From Anthonomus grandis grandis (lineage: Eukaryota; Arthropoda; Insecta; Coleoptera; Curculionidae): a DNA stretch of 64,000 bases. The stretch lies in the NCBI RefSeq assembly GCF_022605725.1, contig NC_065551.1:34596001-34660000 (forward strand). The letters run 5' to 3'. Every line of letters starts with the position of its first letter. Position 1 is the first letter of the stretch. A model generated the notes under the pieces. It saw only the letters and a program-made list of their open reading frames with translations, had not been told where the DNA came from and ran no database searches. This document shows positions 53,700 through 64,000 of the stretch, piece after piece. Made by a program: the position numbers and the translations under genes.

Positions 53700-54116
53700 A
53701 ATATAAGAGCCGTAATTTGCATAGAATCGATTCCACGTTAACGTTATCAAGTGTACTTCAATCCTTTTTTCAAAAAACCACGCAAAGATCAAATTGATAA
53801 GTCGTACGTCTAAATTTACGTATTGGCGTTACCTCATCTGTGTTTATAAGCATTTGACGCTGACAGATAATCAATTAATGGTTTAAGCGTCAAATGTCAT
53901 GTCAATGGAGCTGTTTGCAAGTGACAGTAGTGTCAACACTGTCCCTTATGTAAAACTACTTCTGCGCTTCCTTAAAGGTCAAAATACAGCTTGATTTATT
54001 ACTGCTAGACCTTATATGCGTTCCAATAATTACCTAATAAGTCAATATCTTTGAAACATTAAAACGATTTATTATCATTGTATATAGAAATAAATCCTTT
54101 TCACATAGTGCTTATA
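53700..54116. other. Intergenic with a worn MITE copy
   Basis: 53865-53935 carries the MITE core (TTTGACGCTGACAGATAATC, GTTTAAGCGTCAAATGTCA). No gene. Confidence 0.5.
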
Positions 54117-55416
54117 CAGGGTGATTTTTAAGTTGATACTTAAGTTGAGTCCAATACGGTCCTCTCTAATTTAAATAAGTTGTTTAAAGTTGTCACCATT
54201 AACTTCAACACAACGATTTGCTCGGCGTAACCACTGTTCCGTAACGGCATTTTTCATATACCCGCACAAAAAAAAGTCACATGGATTTAGGTCTGGCGAC
54301 CTTGGTGGCCATGCAACTGGTCCATTTCAGCCAATCCACCGATTTGGGTAACTTATATCAAAAAAATTCACTCACTTCTCGTCTAAAATGGGCAGGTGCT
54401 CCATCCTGCAGGAGCCACATAGCTTGCCTGATATTCAGTGGCACGTCTTCTAACAGAACAGGCAGATTATTTTGCAAAAAGTCCAAATAAACATCGCCCG
54501 TTAAACAGTCTGGTAAGATAAATGGTCCAACAAGTATCCCATTCACAATTCCTGCTCACACATTAGCAGAAAAGCGGTGTTGGAAATTGGTTCTGCGAAT
54601 TGCATGGGGATTATCAACAGACCAAACATGCGTATTTCGAAAATTGTTAATTCCGTTTCGGGTGAATGTTTCCTCGTCCATGGCTAAAATTTTGTTCGAA
54701 AAATGTTGATCATTTTCATGTTGTTGTAGGAACCATTCACAAAACTGAACTCTGCGGGGGAAGTCTTCAGGCAGTAGCGCTTGCACACGTTGAACGTGAA
54801 AGGGATTAAATTGATTCTCGCGCAATGTTGTCCATACTTTTGTTTGACTTAATCCGACCTGCCCTGCAACAACTCGAGTACTTGTTGTTGGATCTTCTTC
54901 GATGAGATTTAAAATTTGTTTTTTCCTATGAACATTTTCAGGTCTCCTTCCTCTTCCTGCATGCCCTCCACGATGTTCCCGTAAATCGCCAGTATCCCTA
55001 GCCCGTTGAAAAAGATTTATGAAACTTCTGGGTGTAGGATGATTCCGCAAAGGAAAGCGGTGTGCGTATAATACCGAAGCAGCAGCAGCACTCTCCATAA
55101 ATAAGCAACATATCTACGTTCATCAACAAGTTCATTGTTTTCATAACGATGTGCCATTTTTCGAATTTGCAAATTTAAAATTAACAGCAATAAACCAAAA
55201 GTGTCTAAGACTAACTGGTCGGTACAATGCGTGATCGATAATACAAAAATTCGAGCAAAAACTAAACATAAACATACGATGAAAAACACACCCATATTCA
55301 TTTTTTTAATTCTGTATGTCCCTTGTTTTTGAGTAAAAGGGTATTTGAAAAAAAATTATATTTTACCGAGTTCAATACACAGTTAAAAAAAAAGGATCAA
55401 CTTAAAAATCACCCTG
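54117..55416 (-). mobile_element. Mariner element of the DD41D (rosa-like) group
   Basis: TA-flanked ends CAGGGTGATTTTTAAGTTGA (left) and the same on the right in inverse (reverse complement of TCAACTTAAAAATCACCCTG). 1300 bp with one minus-strand transposase pseudogene filling it. TIRs match almost perfectly over 20 bases, so the copy is fairly young. Confidence 0.9.
54180..55156 (-). pseudogene. Mariner-type transposase, DD41D spacing, frameshifted
   Basis: Order on the minus strand: N-terminal MAHRYENNELVDERRYVAYL, a frame change near 55090, an HTH (VVAGQVGLSQTKVWTTLREN), first Asp in ILAMDEETFTRNG, GIVNGILVGPFIL across a stop near 54555, second Asp in LLQDGAPAHFRRE (about 54405), then after a slip in a T-run near 54362 the third in SPDLNPCDFFLCGYMKNAV. 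Counting gives 41 residues between second and third Asp, which defines the rosa/DD41D clade of Tc1/mariner. Two frameshifts and two stops make it inactive. Confidence 0.85.
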
Positions 55417-55460
55417 TATATTTCATATAATGCTTCACAAGAAAAAAATACCACCTCAGT

Positions 55461-55578
55461 ACGGTTCTGATTCTAGTGTCAACAGCGATTGACAAGCTGA
55501 CGTTGGCAGATAATCAGTGGCTTAAACGTCAATTGTCATTGACGAACCCTTGACAAGTGACATTAAAATCAGGAGCGC
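55461..55578. repeat. CAGGACCG-type MITE, complete copy
   Basis: ACGGTTCTGATTCTAGTGTC ... GTGACATTAAAATCAGGAGC; core GACGTTGGCAGATAATCAGT. Confidence 0.75.
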
Positions 55579-55759
55579 ATTTCCGCATATTAATTTAAAA
55601 TGTTTGGTTTATATCAAACGAATTATGTTCCTTAATCAATTTTTAGTACAAAATTTTATTAGAATATTTCCAATTTAAGAATGTGTACTAAAAGCGCTTT
55701 GTATGCATTAATTTCCACAATTTTTGCATTTAAATTCAAACACTATGAATTTCTTAGTG

Positions 55760-56020
55760 ATACGAGGCAAGACCTTGATAGATCAATTATTGGTTTAAAC
55801 GTCAACTGTCAGTTTAACGTTGTCAAATGATAATAAAGTCAGGACCGTATTTTCTTCAAACTATTTAAAAGCACTTTTTTTAATAATGTAAAATTGTCTT
55901 AAAAAGTACACCTGGATGCGTTCCCGATTCTACTATCAATAGTCGTTGACAGTAAAATCAATGCTTTAAACGTCAAGTATCATTACAACTGTTGACAAAT
56001 GACATTAAAATCAGGACCGT
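55760..56020. repeat. Two further CAGGACCG-type MITEs in tandem
   Basis: Copies end AAAGTCAGGACCGTA (55849) and ATTAAAATCAGGACCGTA (56020). Both have the GTTTAAACGTCAA core. Confidence 0.7.
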
Positions 56021-56596
56021 ACTTTTACTAATATTTATTAAAAAAAAAAAAAGTTGCATATTTAAACATTTTTAATAATATAATACACATCAGTAATATT
56101 CCCTTGTCAAGTCTTTGAAAAAAAGTAAATATGATACACTATAACTACAAATTAAATAATAAGTAAAAGGTGCCTTATAAAGATTAAGAATACCCTAATA
56201 TGTATCACCAAAGGTTGTAAATGCAATATAATTGGAAAATTTGATAACAATCCCTTAAAATCTAGTGATGTCAACAATTTTGGACGGCTTAATGTTACAA
56301 TAGAGGCACTAAAACGTTTAATACAGTAGAATCGATACTCTACCATATTTAATACTATGAATCCCTATAATTAATTAATTTCAACAAACAATATCAAAAA
56401 AATATAAAGGAAACCTTAAAAGTATACAGATCATGAAACCGGACAAAAAACTACTATTAATATACAAAAATTGAATGCTTAAAGTAGAAGACCCTCCTCA
56501 CTAAGGCACAACATTGCGTCAATCGTTCACATTTTCAGTTTAACACTTACCTTATTAAAGCTATCAACAACAATATACACTCTCAACTATTTACAA

Positions 56597-56758
56597 TTAA
56601 TAATTCGTATGCTTGGAACCTCTCATCAATGGTACCAAGAGGGCCGGCGGTCCTGCCTGTCTTAAGAACGGATGCGCCAATAACTCCTGCGCGGACGCCC
56701 TTTGCGCAGGATCTCGCACCAACATCCGGTCCAGGAAACTTTGTAGACGCGGAGATAC
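56597..56758 (-). CDS. mbt: PAK-type kinase (mushroom bodies tiny), last coding exon
   Basis: Minus strand, after CTTTTTCCTTAG: VSPRLQSFLDRMLVRDPAQR, then ASAQELLAHPFLRQAGPPAL, then LVPLMRGSKHTNY and TAA at 56599-56597. This is the end of the C-lobe and the short tail that closes type II PAKs. 54 codons with stop, phase 0, joining the exon ending at 63359 (CATAAG|GTATTT). Confidence 0.92.
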   Translation of the reverse strand, partial: VSPRLQSFLDRMLVRDPAQRASAQELLAHPFLRQAGPPALLVPLMRGSKHTNY

Positions 56759-57371
56759 CTAAGGAAAAAGAACTTTCAATACTCAAATATTTATTTCCAT
56801 AGACTCACACAAATAAGTATCGGATAATGTAAAAAAATAAAACATAAGACCTAAACATACAACTTTTAAAAGGCCTTAAGAAAAAACAATAAAAAATTCA
56901 CAATTAATGAAAGACTAAGAATATAAGACAACTACAGCTTTTAAGAAACAAACAAATACTAATTATGGGAGTAAGGATCAGGGTTGGGTACGTCGAAAAT
57001 TTGTTATATTCGACGCTATTTTCCACGCGTCGAAAATTATTTTTTGACACCATAAATTTTTGATATATTCGACTGTCGAAAATATATTTGGATATTTTAA
57101 TTGGAATTTGGAACTAAATACTATACTATACAACCAGGCCTGACTAAAACCACAGAATAAGTTAGTTATAGTACAGTAAATAACTCTACCTCAATGTGTA
57201 TTAATATTAATATATTGTTTAAAAAAAATACAACCAAAAAAAAGTCAATTTAACAGGACTTCAAATTTAAAATACATTCACAAATGATTGTAAAAACGGC
57301 ATTTAAAATATAAAATTAATATTCTTAACTTTTATTTTCATCCCTTATTTTTAGATGGTAATAAATATAAG

Positions 57372-59746
57372 TCAGTTTTTTTGAATTTTCTGAGTCTGAG
57401 TATTTCTCAGCCTTGAATGAATGAAAGACCAGTTTGAGAAAAGTCTCTCGAGCTGTGCTGAAGAGGCTGGTATTGTATTCAACTTCATGGCTAACTTAGC
57501 CAGTTCTGGGTAATGTCTTTCTGCCAATCCCCAGAAAGTCTGCACATTTGCGACTTCTTTGGAAAAAAGTTTTTCGAAGAAATTTTTATTATTTTTATAA
57601 AAATGGAAATCATTTAATGCAGTAGCACCTAAATTGTCTATGAGAAAGTTTTCCACATCTCGAATTTGTTCTTCAGATAACATTTTACCCCTATACTGTG
57701 GATGTAAAAAATTGGCAGATAAAGAATAAACATTTAATGCTTGTTTTTGTCGTTTTTTGACAAAATTATCATATTGTTCAAAACCATCTGGTAAACGCAA
57801 TCTTAACCATTCCTCAGCTGCATCCGCAATTGAAGCCTGTGTGCTTTGTAATTTATTTAGGAGCTTGCATACAGGATCAAATAGCTTAACGCTATCCTCT
57901 ACTTGCTTCTTTAAATTTTCATCAAAAACGAGTTTAGTTATATTAGGTTTTGATTTTTGTATTATCTTCTGCAATCACATTTCTCATAGCCTTTAAGTTA
58001 ACTAAAAAATTAACAAAAGAGTCTCTAAATGAACACCAGCGTGTTTCCCCAGCTAATATTATTGTTTTTCCATTATGTTTTACAACACTTTTTTCTAAAT
58101 CAGGCGATGAAAATTCTCTCAATACAGATTGCACTCTTCCTGCAATAGCATCTGATACCAATTCTTTTGCCAAAAGAATTGCAGTATGGCTATTGCAATT
58201 TAAGTACCAAAGATTGATTTGGGAACCCATCTTTCTCATGTTACTAGCATTATCTGAGCAGATGGCATAAATATTAGTATTATATATTTCTTTCGCTAAA
58301 GTGACGCACTGCTCGACAATTGCCTGTAGTTTATCCCCAGTTTCCTTTTCGCCTGTAAGATCATAAGATTCTAGAAAAGCTATATCACCTCCTATTGTGA
58401 ATAAGGCAAACTACATTCTTTGTATTATTAGAAGAATTTTTCCAACCGTCAATCAACATAACGGATTCCGCGTCAAAATTTTTTAAAGAATTCTTACAAT
58501 TTTCGTAGCATTTTGGTAGTAACAAGTTGGTTAATGTTTTTCTAATCGATAGCTTGTATGAAGGGCGAAGGGCATGTATGAAATTTTTAAAATGTGACGA
58601 CTCTGTGACCGAAAAGGGTATGTTGCACCCAAATATAAATGTAGCCAAGGCTTTATCCAGGTCTTCTTTTTTTTCTTCTTTCAAAAAAACAGCTACCGCT
58701 ACCACTACTACCACTTAGCCCACTAGGGCCAGGCGCATCAAGATTGAAAGATTCTAGTATTCCAGTATTATCCGTTTCTATCATCATTTCTTGATCTTCA
58801 ACATAGTAAGATTCAAGATCAGCCGAGGAACCAATATCCACATTTCCAGATGCTATATCGCTGTTATTAGAAATTTTATCACTTATTAAGTCGCTATTTT
58901 CACTTCTTTTTAAAATTTTTTATAAGGGCTGCTCATCTTCAACGCTCGAGTTATCGTCAGAGTCGGATACATCCACAACCGTCTTTTGCAAGTGTTTCTG
59001 GGTCACTAAAAGCAGGAAGACTATTCATAGCAACATATTATTAAAATTTATAATAAAAACATATAGAGCCGAGCAAAAAAAAAGTATTGCAAATAAAAAA
59101 CATATTTTAATTGTTTATTTTTTATTTTCTGCAAAAAAAATCCTCTCTCCATTTATAGGCTTTTAACTTTTTTTCTTTATTTTATTACACTAGCTTTAAC
59201 CCCCGCGGCTCCGCTCGCGTCATTAAATGTGAATGGCTGTGGGTTTTTTTATTTTTACATATTTTTTTTTTATAAAATCATGCCTATAAGTCCTATAGCC
59301 GTCCAGGGGAAAAACAAATAACTGTGCAAATTTTGACGCAATTCTGTTTTGTGGTTCGTAAGTTATAAGCGAACATACCCACCGACATTCACATTTATAT
59401 TATAGATTAAAAAAAAAATAATTCGATTTTTCAAAAACCAAAATTTAGATTAATTTTAAATTTTAACCATACTTTCTACCCATATTTTTTATGCAACAGC
59501 AGCAGCTCCGATGAAGCAACGTTTTAGTAATAGCAAGAAAAATAATAGTACTTTTTATTTTTACTTACCCGTCGGTTGCATATTCTCTTTACAAACATTT
59601 CTATGGCTCAGCAGTCTTTTCTTCCCTGTATTTTTTATGGTTTTCTTACAGTAGCTGCATAAGGCTGCACATCAATTTCCCTGAATTTTAATCGAATCAA
59701 AACCATATTCTTTTAAAAATGTATGTTGAGGTCGCCCAGCCATTAT
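57372..59746 (-). pseudogene. hAT transposase (BED finger, DUF659-like), broken
   Basis: Minus strand. A first exon from ATG 59745 reads MAGRPQHTFLKEYGFDSIKI, a stop (TGA), then CSYCKKTIKNTGKKRLLSHR, a BED-type finger, and a donor near 59570. The main exon follows: acidic SDSDDNSSVEDEQ, then 58714-58385 (CNIPFSVTESSHFKNFIHAL, SVMLIDGWKNSS), 58239-57943 (NCNSHTAILLAKELV, LAGETRWCSFRDSFVNFL) and 57974-57372, ending SSAQLERLFSNWSFIHSRLR, the dimerisation motif. Frameshifts at about 58715, 58380 and 57960. A different hAT branch from the one at 46113. Confidence 0.85.
59190..59410. repeat. CCGCGGCTCCGCTCGC-type insect interspersed repeat
   Basis: ACTAGCTTTAACCCCCGCGG, then CTCCGCTCGCGT at 59190 and, further on, CGTAAGTTATAAGCGAACAT and CATTTATATTATAGATT. 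This arrangement recurs in many insect genomes as the tail of a retroelement or SINE; I do not assign a class. Confidence 0.5.
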
Positions 59747-60045
59747 GAATATCTTTTTATATCAAGAATTCCGGTACGCTAATTTGTCATCTATCTCTTC
59801 ACGTACACACGACACTAAGCTAATATAACAGATAAAACTAAACAAATCAGCTTTTTCTAAAGAGAAGCTGTTTGATAAAACTATTAGGCCCTCCGCACAT
59901 TAAGAAACTAATTGGAAATTTAAATCACAAACTAGTTACCAACTAAGAATCGCACACGATGCAACTGATAAAATCACTTCGCTTCTGAATTATCGGGGGA
60001 ATTTTGTGCTTAAACTACTATTTTAGTACAGTGCGCGTTAAAAAA

Positions 60046-62200
60046 ATGTCTAGTGATTCGAGTGATGAGGATATTATCCTTTATTACTATTATAGAAAAA
60101 GGAGAAACCGACAAAAGAAAAGGAGATATTGGATTCATCCCTACATTGAGAAAAATATAAAATGCAGAGCTTTTGTTGCTGCAAAAGAACTACAAGAAAC
60201 TGACGCCAAGTTTCTGGCCTTTTATAGAATGTCAAAGGAATCATATGTACATTTAGTACAATTGCTTGTCCCTGCTAACCACAAGAAAAATACTCCAATG
60301 CGAGAATGTGTTGGAGCAGACCCTCAGGTAAGAAAAACAAATTTATTTTCTTTAATATAAAAACTGAAGAATTATAAATAAATGTTATTTACTAAATTAA
60401 ACATCATTAGTATTGAACATATTTCCCACAAATTCATAATAAGATGAGGCTCTCTGTGGATTATGTGTTGCAATATGAAGAGGGGTCAAGATATTTCCTT
60501 GTTCTGTTTGAATTGTTGAGGTGGCAACTCTGCCGAGACTTTAGACCCTGTCGATATATTTGAATTTGGGCTCAAAATCTTTGGCGTACTATGCACTATA
60601 TCATCAATTAAATCCATTACTTTTCGCTTAAACATTCTTGTTTGGTGGGAAGACATCTCGTTCAAATCGGGCAGTAGGCTCAGTAAAAACATTTTATTGG
60701 CCTCCTGCAGCGGATCCATATTGGCATCAAGTTTTTTTTTTTTGCTTTTAAATATTCATCAAAGCTTTCATCTACATTATCTTTTGATTGTTTATTATCT
60801 CTGCGCTTTGAAGATGATTTTTTTTTATGAATTGATGATTGTGAAGGCTCAGATGGCAAAGCAAATGAGTGAGGAGATGGTAATTGCAATGATTGTGGGG
60901 ATGGTGCTGGCAGGGACACAGAATTTGTCCGTGGAAGTGTTGCCTGGGAATCATCCGACTCTTCTTCTTCATCATCATCATGAACTTCTTCTTCCGATTG
61001 TTTTGGCAAATTCCCTGAAGTCGCGGAATTTAAAGCTTTTATATATGGTAAAGCAAACTGCATCGCAACTGTTAGATAATAAGCCTTTTTTAATTTAGCT
61101 GAAGAGCCACTTGCAGCTGGTTTCATATGTCTCTCAAATACTGTTCTCAAGTTTTTTCACTTCTCCTTGCATTCGGTCCCTGAAATAAAAAATATATTTA
61201 GAAATGATGTTTCTGATTTGTGTTTTTTGCCTTATCTTTTATTTAAATGAAAACTATTAGTCCAAGGCAGATTTCCGCAGAAAAGTATAGAGTAGTAGAG
61301 TGTGTCTTGCGACTGGAGGAACATTCGTCAGTGTGGCTTTATATTTTGCTAGATGGGACAATACCGTTCCACAAATTGTGACCGAAACTACGGCTATTAT
61401 ATGGGATGTATTAAACGAAGAATATCTGCTCATTCCAGATATGGAACAATGGAAAAAAATTGCAGAACGCTTCGGTTTATGGTGGAATTTACCTAACTGC
61501 CTAGGCGCTATTGATGGAAAACATATTCGTATTGAAAAACTTCCAAATTCCGGATCCACTAATTTTAATTATAAATCGTACCATTATATCGTACTGATGG
61601 CATGCTGTGACGCTGATGGTCTATTTACATTAATTGAAACGGGTTATGCAGGCAGAAATAGCGATGGCGGACTTTTCCGTGCTTCAGCTATTAAGCATTG
61701 GATTGAAAATGAAGTCCTAAATTTTCCACTATCTTCAAAATTGCCAAGTGACGCGAGCAAGAATCAATTCCCTCACTACTTTGCTGGCGACGAAGCATTT
61801 CCCTTACTACGCTACTTAATGAGACCACATCCACAACGTACATTGGATAATGTAAAAAGGATTTTCAATTACCGATTAAGTCGGTGAATGTTCATTCGGA
61901 ATGATGGCCGAGAAATTTCAAGTTTTAGATACTGCAATAAAATGTCATTCGCCCGAGAAAATCATTAAAATAATAAAATCTGTGTGTATTCTACACAATT
62001 ATGTACGAAAACGGGAAGGCATACCATATAATCCACAGCAATTTGAAGAAAATAATAGCCCGGTCATAAGTCCCGATATAGAACCCCAAAATCTTCAAAT
62101 AAGTGCTCAATCTTCCGCATACAACTTAAGGAATTATTTATCTAACTATTTCATAACTCCAGCAGCTGCTCTTCCATGGCAATGGAATTACACTGTATAG
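60046..62200 (+). pseudogene. Harbinger transposase, two exons, nearly intact
   Basis: Exon 1 is 60046..60327 (ATG; MSSDSSDEDIILYYYYRKRR; CAG|GTAAGA) and exon 2 is 61261..62200 after TATTAG, in phase 0. Exon 2 has LATGGTFVSVALYFARWDNT, catalytic Asp in LGAIDGKHIRIEKL (about 61510), second Asp in HYFAGDEAFPLL (about 61793), and ECSFGMMAEKF with the Glu (about 61893), then SVCILHNYVRKREG. Defects: one TAG at 61288-61290 and a small deletion/frameshift at about 61884, just before the catalytic Glu. The protein cuts the element ends and in the family works with the MADF/Myb-like partner encoded here on the other strand. Confidence 0.9.
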
Positions 62201-62400
62201 CTTATTTTGTAATAATTTAAATAAATCTGTATAAATCAATACATACCTGATAAAGTTAGTTCCTTTCCAATAGCATTCCAAGACTTTTCGGTTATATCTT
62301 TGCGCGAATATTCATTTAATGTATAGTCATATAGACAGGGGTATTTTTCCACTTCTTTAACTAATCTAATATTCAATTGTTGTTCTGCCATTTTCGACAT
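60486..62400 (-). pseudogene. Harbinger MADF-BESS DNA-binding protein, two exons, nearly intact
   Basis: Exon 1 (62400..62247, minus) reads MSKMAEQQLNIRLVKEVEKY, then PCLYDYTLNEYSRKDITEKS and WNAIGKELTLS, the first MADF helices, donor G|GTATGT. Exon 2 (61179..60486) after TTTCAG completes MADF (CKEK-stop-KNLRTVFERHMKP, Trp codon changed to TGA), then an acidic and Ser/Pro-rich linker, and after a slip in a poly(A) run near 60735 a BESS motif (DPLQEANKMFLLSLLPDLNE). MADF proteins recognise subterminal DNA and help the transposase enter the nucleus in known Harbingers. Only one stop and one homopolymer slip break it. Confidence 0.88.
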
Positions 62401-62856
62401 TTTTAATGTTTTCTCATAAAACACATTAGAAACTAATCGCGAGCGACTCCGGACAACTAGTTGCGCCGTGTGCGAGTGCTCATAGAAATACACGGGCCGC
62501 AACTAATAAGCAACTGATTGACGATTTAAATTTGCAATTAGTTTCTTTTCAGTTGCCTAATGTGCGAAGGGCCTTAGAAGCCAAATTAGTCAAATAAACC
62601 GACTGGAAATTACCGCGCGTCTGCCGTAAGCCGGTTTAAGTTGAGGGGGTTCCCCTGAATTTGAGCTCTGTTGCTTATGTTCTAATAGAGAACGTATCTT
62701 AAACGATTTCAAGGGCATTACGAGAGGCCGGCAAATATAAGCACCGGCAACCGGACGACGCGGTCCGCGAAATATTCGAAAAAGATGAGCCGATAATATT
62801 CGACGTTTTCGACGTGATTTTCGACACCAGCGTCAATACCCATCCCTGGTAAGGAT

Positions 62857-63358
62857 GAGACGCCGCAATTTAAATATTCTGTTACTGTATAAAAGGAATT
62901 TTTAATTAAAATTCTAATTAAAATAATAAATAAATAATAATAATTAAAATTAATAAAATTCTAATTCTCTCTCCCAAAAAATTATTTAAAACTATTCATG
63001 ATTTTTTTTTCACTTCTTGATATACACGATTTGTCAATTTTTAAATTATGATATTGTATATATTTTTCGTACTTTTTTTGACCTAGACAAAAATTAACAA
63101 ATAATAATATTAACAGATTATTTTTAAATCCAACTCAATATAAAAACCTAATTTACGTAAATCGAATGCGCTCCCTAATGATCCCAATAGTATCTATCTA
63201 TGTAATGTATATGCATGTTTAATAAAAGACAATTTATTATTATTATTTCGCATTTTTTCTATTTAAGATGAGATTTGAGAAAAACTCTAGAATTTCTTAG
63301 TGATGCGAAACCTCTGACCACATAAAATAGAATAAAACTAGGTAATACTAATAAATAC
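62857..63358 (-). other. Last intron of mbt, 5' part
   Basis: AT-rich, no element recognised. The donor is AAG|GTATTT at 63358. Confidence 0.6.
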
Positions 63359-64000
63359 CTTATGGCCGTTCTTCAACTTGGGAGGCGGCATCTCCCTAAT
63401 CCTCCGCATCGCTTGCAAGGGCGGCTCGTTAAAGAAGGGCGGCTCGCCGTCCACCATCTCAATCACCATAATCCCCAACGACCAAATATCGACCTCGGGT
63501 CCGTACGGTAACCGGGAAATCACCTCGGGGGACATCCAATAGGGCGTGCCCACCAAAGACTTTCTCTTCGGCAACTCCTGGGACACCTGAGCGCAAAAAC
63601 CGAAATCCGACAGTTTCACTCTGCCGTCCAACGCCAGTAAAATCGAATCGGACTTTATGTCCCTATGGATCACCCCCTGGGAGTGTAGGTAGGCCAGCGC
63701 TTTCAAACACTGCTTGCACACCGTCGCTATTTGTTCCTCGTCCATTCTGGAGTGGGTCACTATGTCCGTGAGGGCGCCCCCTTCTAAGAACTCCATCACC
63801 ACCCACAGTTCGTCGTTCACCAAATAACTGTCGAACATTTCCACTATGTTCGGATGGTGATAGTCTCTCATGATGACCACTTCGTTAAAAAGTAACTCTC
63901 TGCGTTGCTGTTTTCTTAAATCCATTTTTTTCACCGCCACCTGTTTGCCGTTGTTCCTGTCTTGGGCTATGCAAACCGTACCGGTGGAACCCTCGCCGAT
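63359..64000 (-). CDS. mbt: PAK-type kinase (mushroom bodies tiny), catalytic exon, partial
   Basis: A 642-nt open minus-strand exon running off the window, 214 codons: IGEGSTGTV (Gly-rich loop), VAVKKMDLRKQQRRELLFNE (ATP Lys), a hinge VMEFLEGGALTDIVTHSRMD, HRDIKSDSILL (catalytic loop), DFGFCAQ, then KRKSLVGTPYWMSPEV, where the Ser is the PAK4-type activation-loop phosphosite, and DIWSLGIMVIEMVDGEPPFF. The HRDIKSDSILL and GTPYW blocks identify a group II PAK, acting downstream of Cdc42 in cytoskeleton and junction control. The CRIB domain and N terminus lie beyond 64000. Strongly GC-biased codons. Confidence 0.93.

Larger units (their letters stand above)
59887..62573. mobile_element. PIF/Harbinger element with two reciprocally nested genes
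   Basis: TTA duplicated at 59884-59886 and 62574-62576 flanks ends GGCCCTCCGCACATTA and (reverse complement) GGCCCTTCGCACATTA. AAACTAATTGNAAATTTAAA follows in both. The 3-bp TWA target and two genes, a DDE transposase and a MADF/BESS protein, are the Harbinger signature. It interrupts the 5' region of the hAT at 56979..62848, so it arrived later. Confidence 0.92.
56979..62848 (-). mobile_element. hAT element with perfect 8-bp duplication GTAAGGAT
   Basis: GTAAGGAT at 56971-56978 and 62849-62856 flanks ends CAGGGTTGGGTACGTCGAAA (left) and CAGGGATGGGTATTGACGCT (right, reverse complement), with TCGAAAA/GTCGAAA words subterminally. 5870 bp including a 2.7-kb Harbinger insertion. It fills the last intron of mbt in the same orientation as the gene. 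Confidence 0.9.

Noticed and set aside
1..64000. tRNA, rRNA or other structured RNA genes
   Set aside because: No A/B box pair with a cloverleaf or rRNA-like block was recognised on reading both strands; a covariance search was not possible.

Overview
The window is arthropod, most likely insect, nuclear DNA: AT-rich, with long introns, canonical GT-AG splice sites, and parts of three host genes embedded in many transposable elements. A beetle is plausible from the mix of element families (Crypton, Tigger, rosa-like mariner, hAT, Harbinger, errantivirus), but this is inference; no taxon-specific marker was found.

Host genes. (1) 1..94 and 9198..9475 (+) are the last two coding exons of an unidentified gene. 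Its protein has a low-complexity Ser/Pro/Asp-rich tail ending in a class I PDZ ligand. (2) 25407..50395 (+) is a complete salt-inducible kinase (SIK, Sik2-type). I resolved eleven coding exons in one continuous frame: 2712 nt, 903 residues, with kinase domain, LKB1 T-loop, UBA-like region and PKA/14-3-3 site. (3) 56597..64000 (-) is the 3' end of a type II p21-activated kinase (mushroom bodies tiny/PAK4 type), two exons. SIK and mbt are convergent, with stop codons about 6.2 kb apart.

Layout. 1-9.5 kb: intron of gene 1, largely filled by a Tigger element that carries a second element with 30-bp inverted ends. 9.5-12.6 kb: an element with a three-exon transposase containing a GQNKN motif, inserted just past the stop codon of gene 1. 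12.6-25 kb: intergenic, with a Crypton remnant, a TA-flanked element with a short internal gene, and a second Tigger. 25-50.4 kb: SIK; intron 1 holds tandem repeats and an antisense, truncated errantivirus; introns 1-3 hold CRE octamers, X-box and E-box palindromes; intron 10 holds a complete hAT with a perfect 8-bp target duplication. 50.4-56.6 kb: SIK 3' region, a 175-bp satellite, a deleted GQNKN-family element, a DD41D mariner and a cluster of MITEs. 56.8-63.4 kb: mbt last intron, filled by a hAT (perfect 8-bp duplication) that was itself entered by a PIF/Harbinger element.

The most unusual structure is that Harbinger (59887..62573). Its transposase gene (+) and MADF-BESS gene (-) are reciprocally nested: the large exon of each lies inside the single intron of the other. 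Other points of note are the concentration of perfect CRE octamers and palindromic X-boxes in SIK introns, a Crypton recombinase remnant bounded by paired inverted arms, PCNA-box-like C termini in both Tigger transposases, and a dispersed CCAGGCA repeat shared by introns of two genes.
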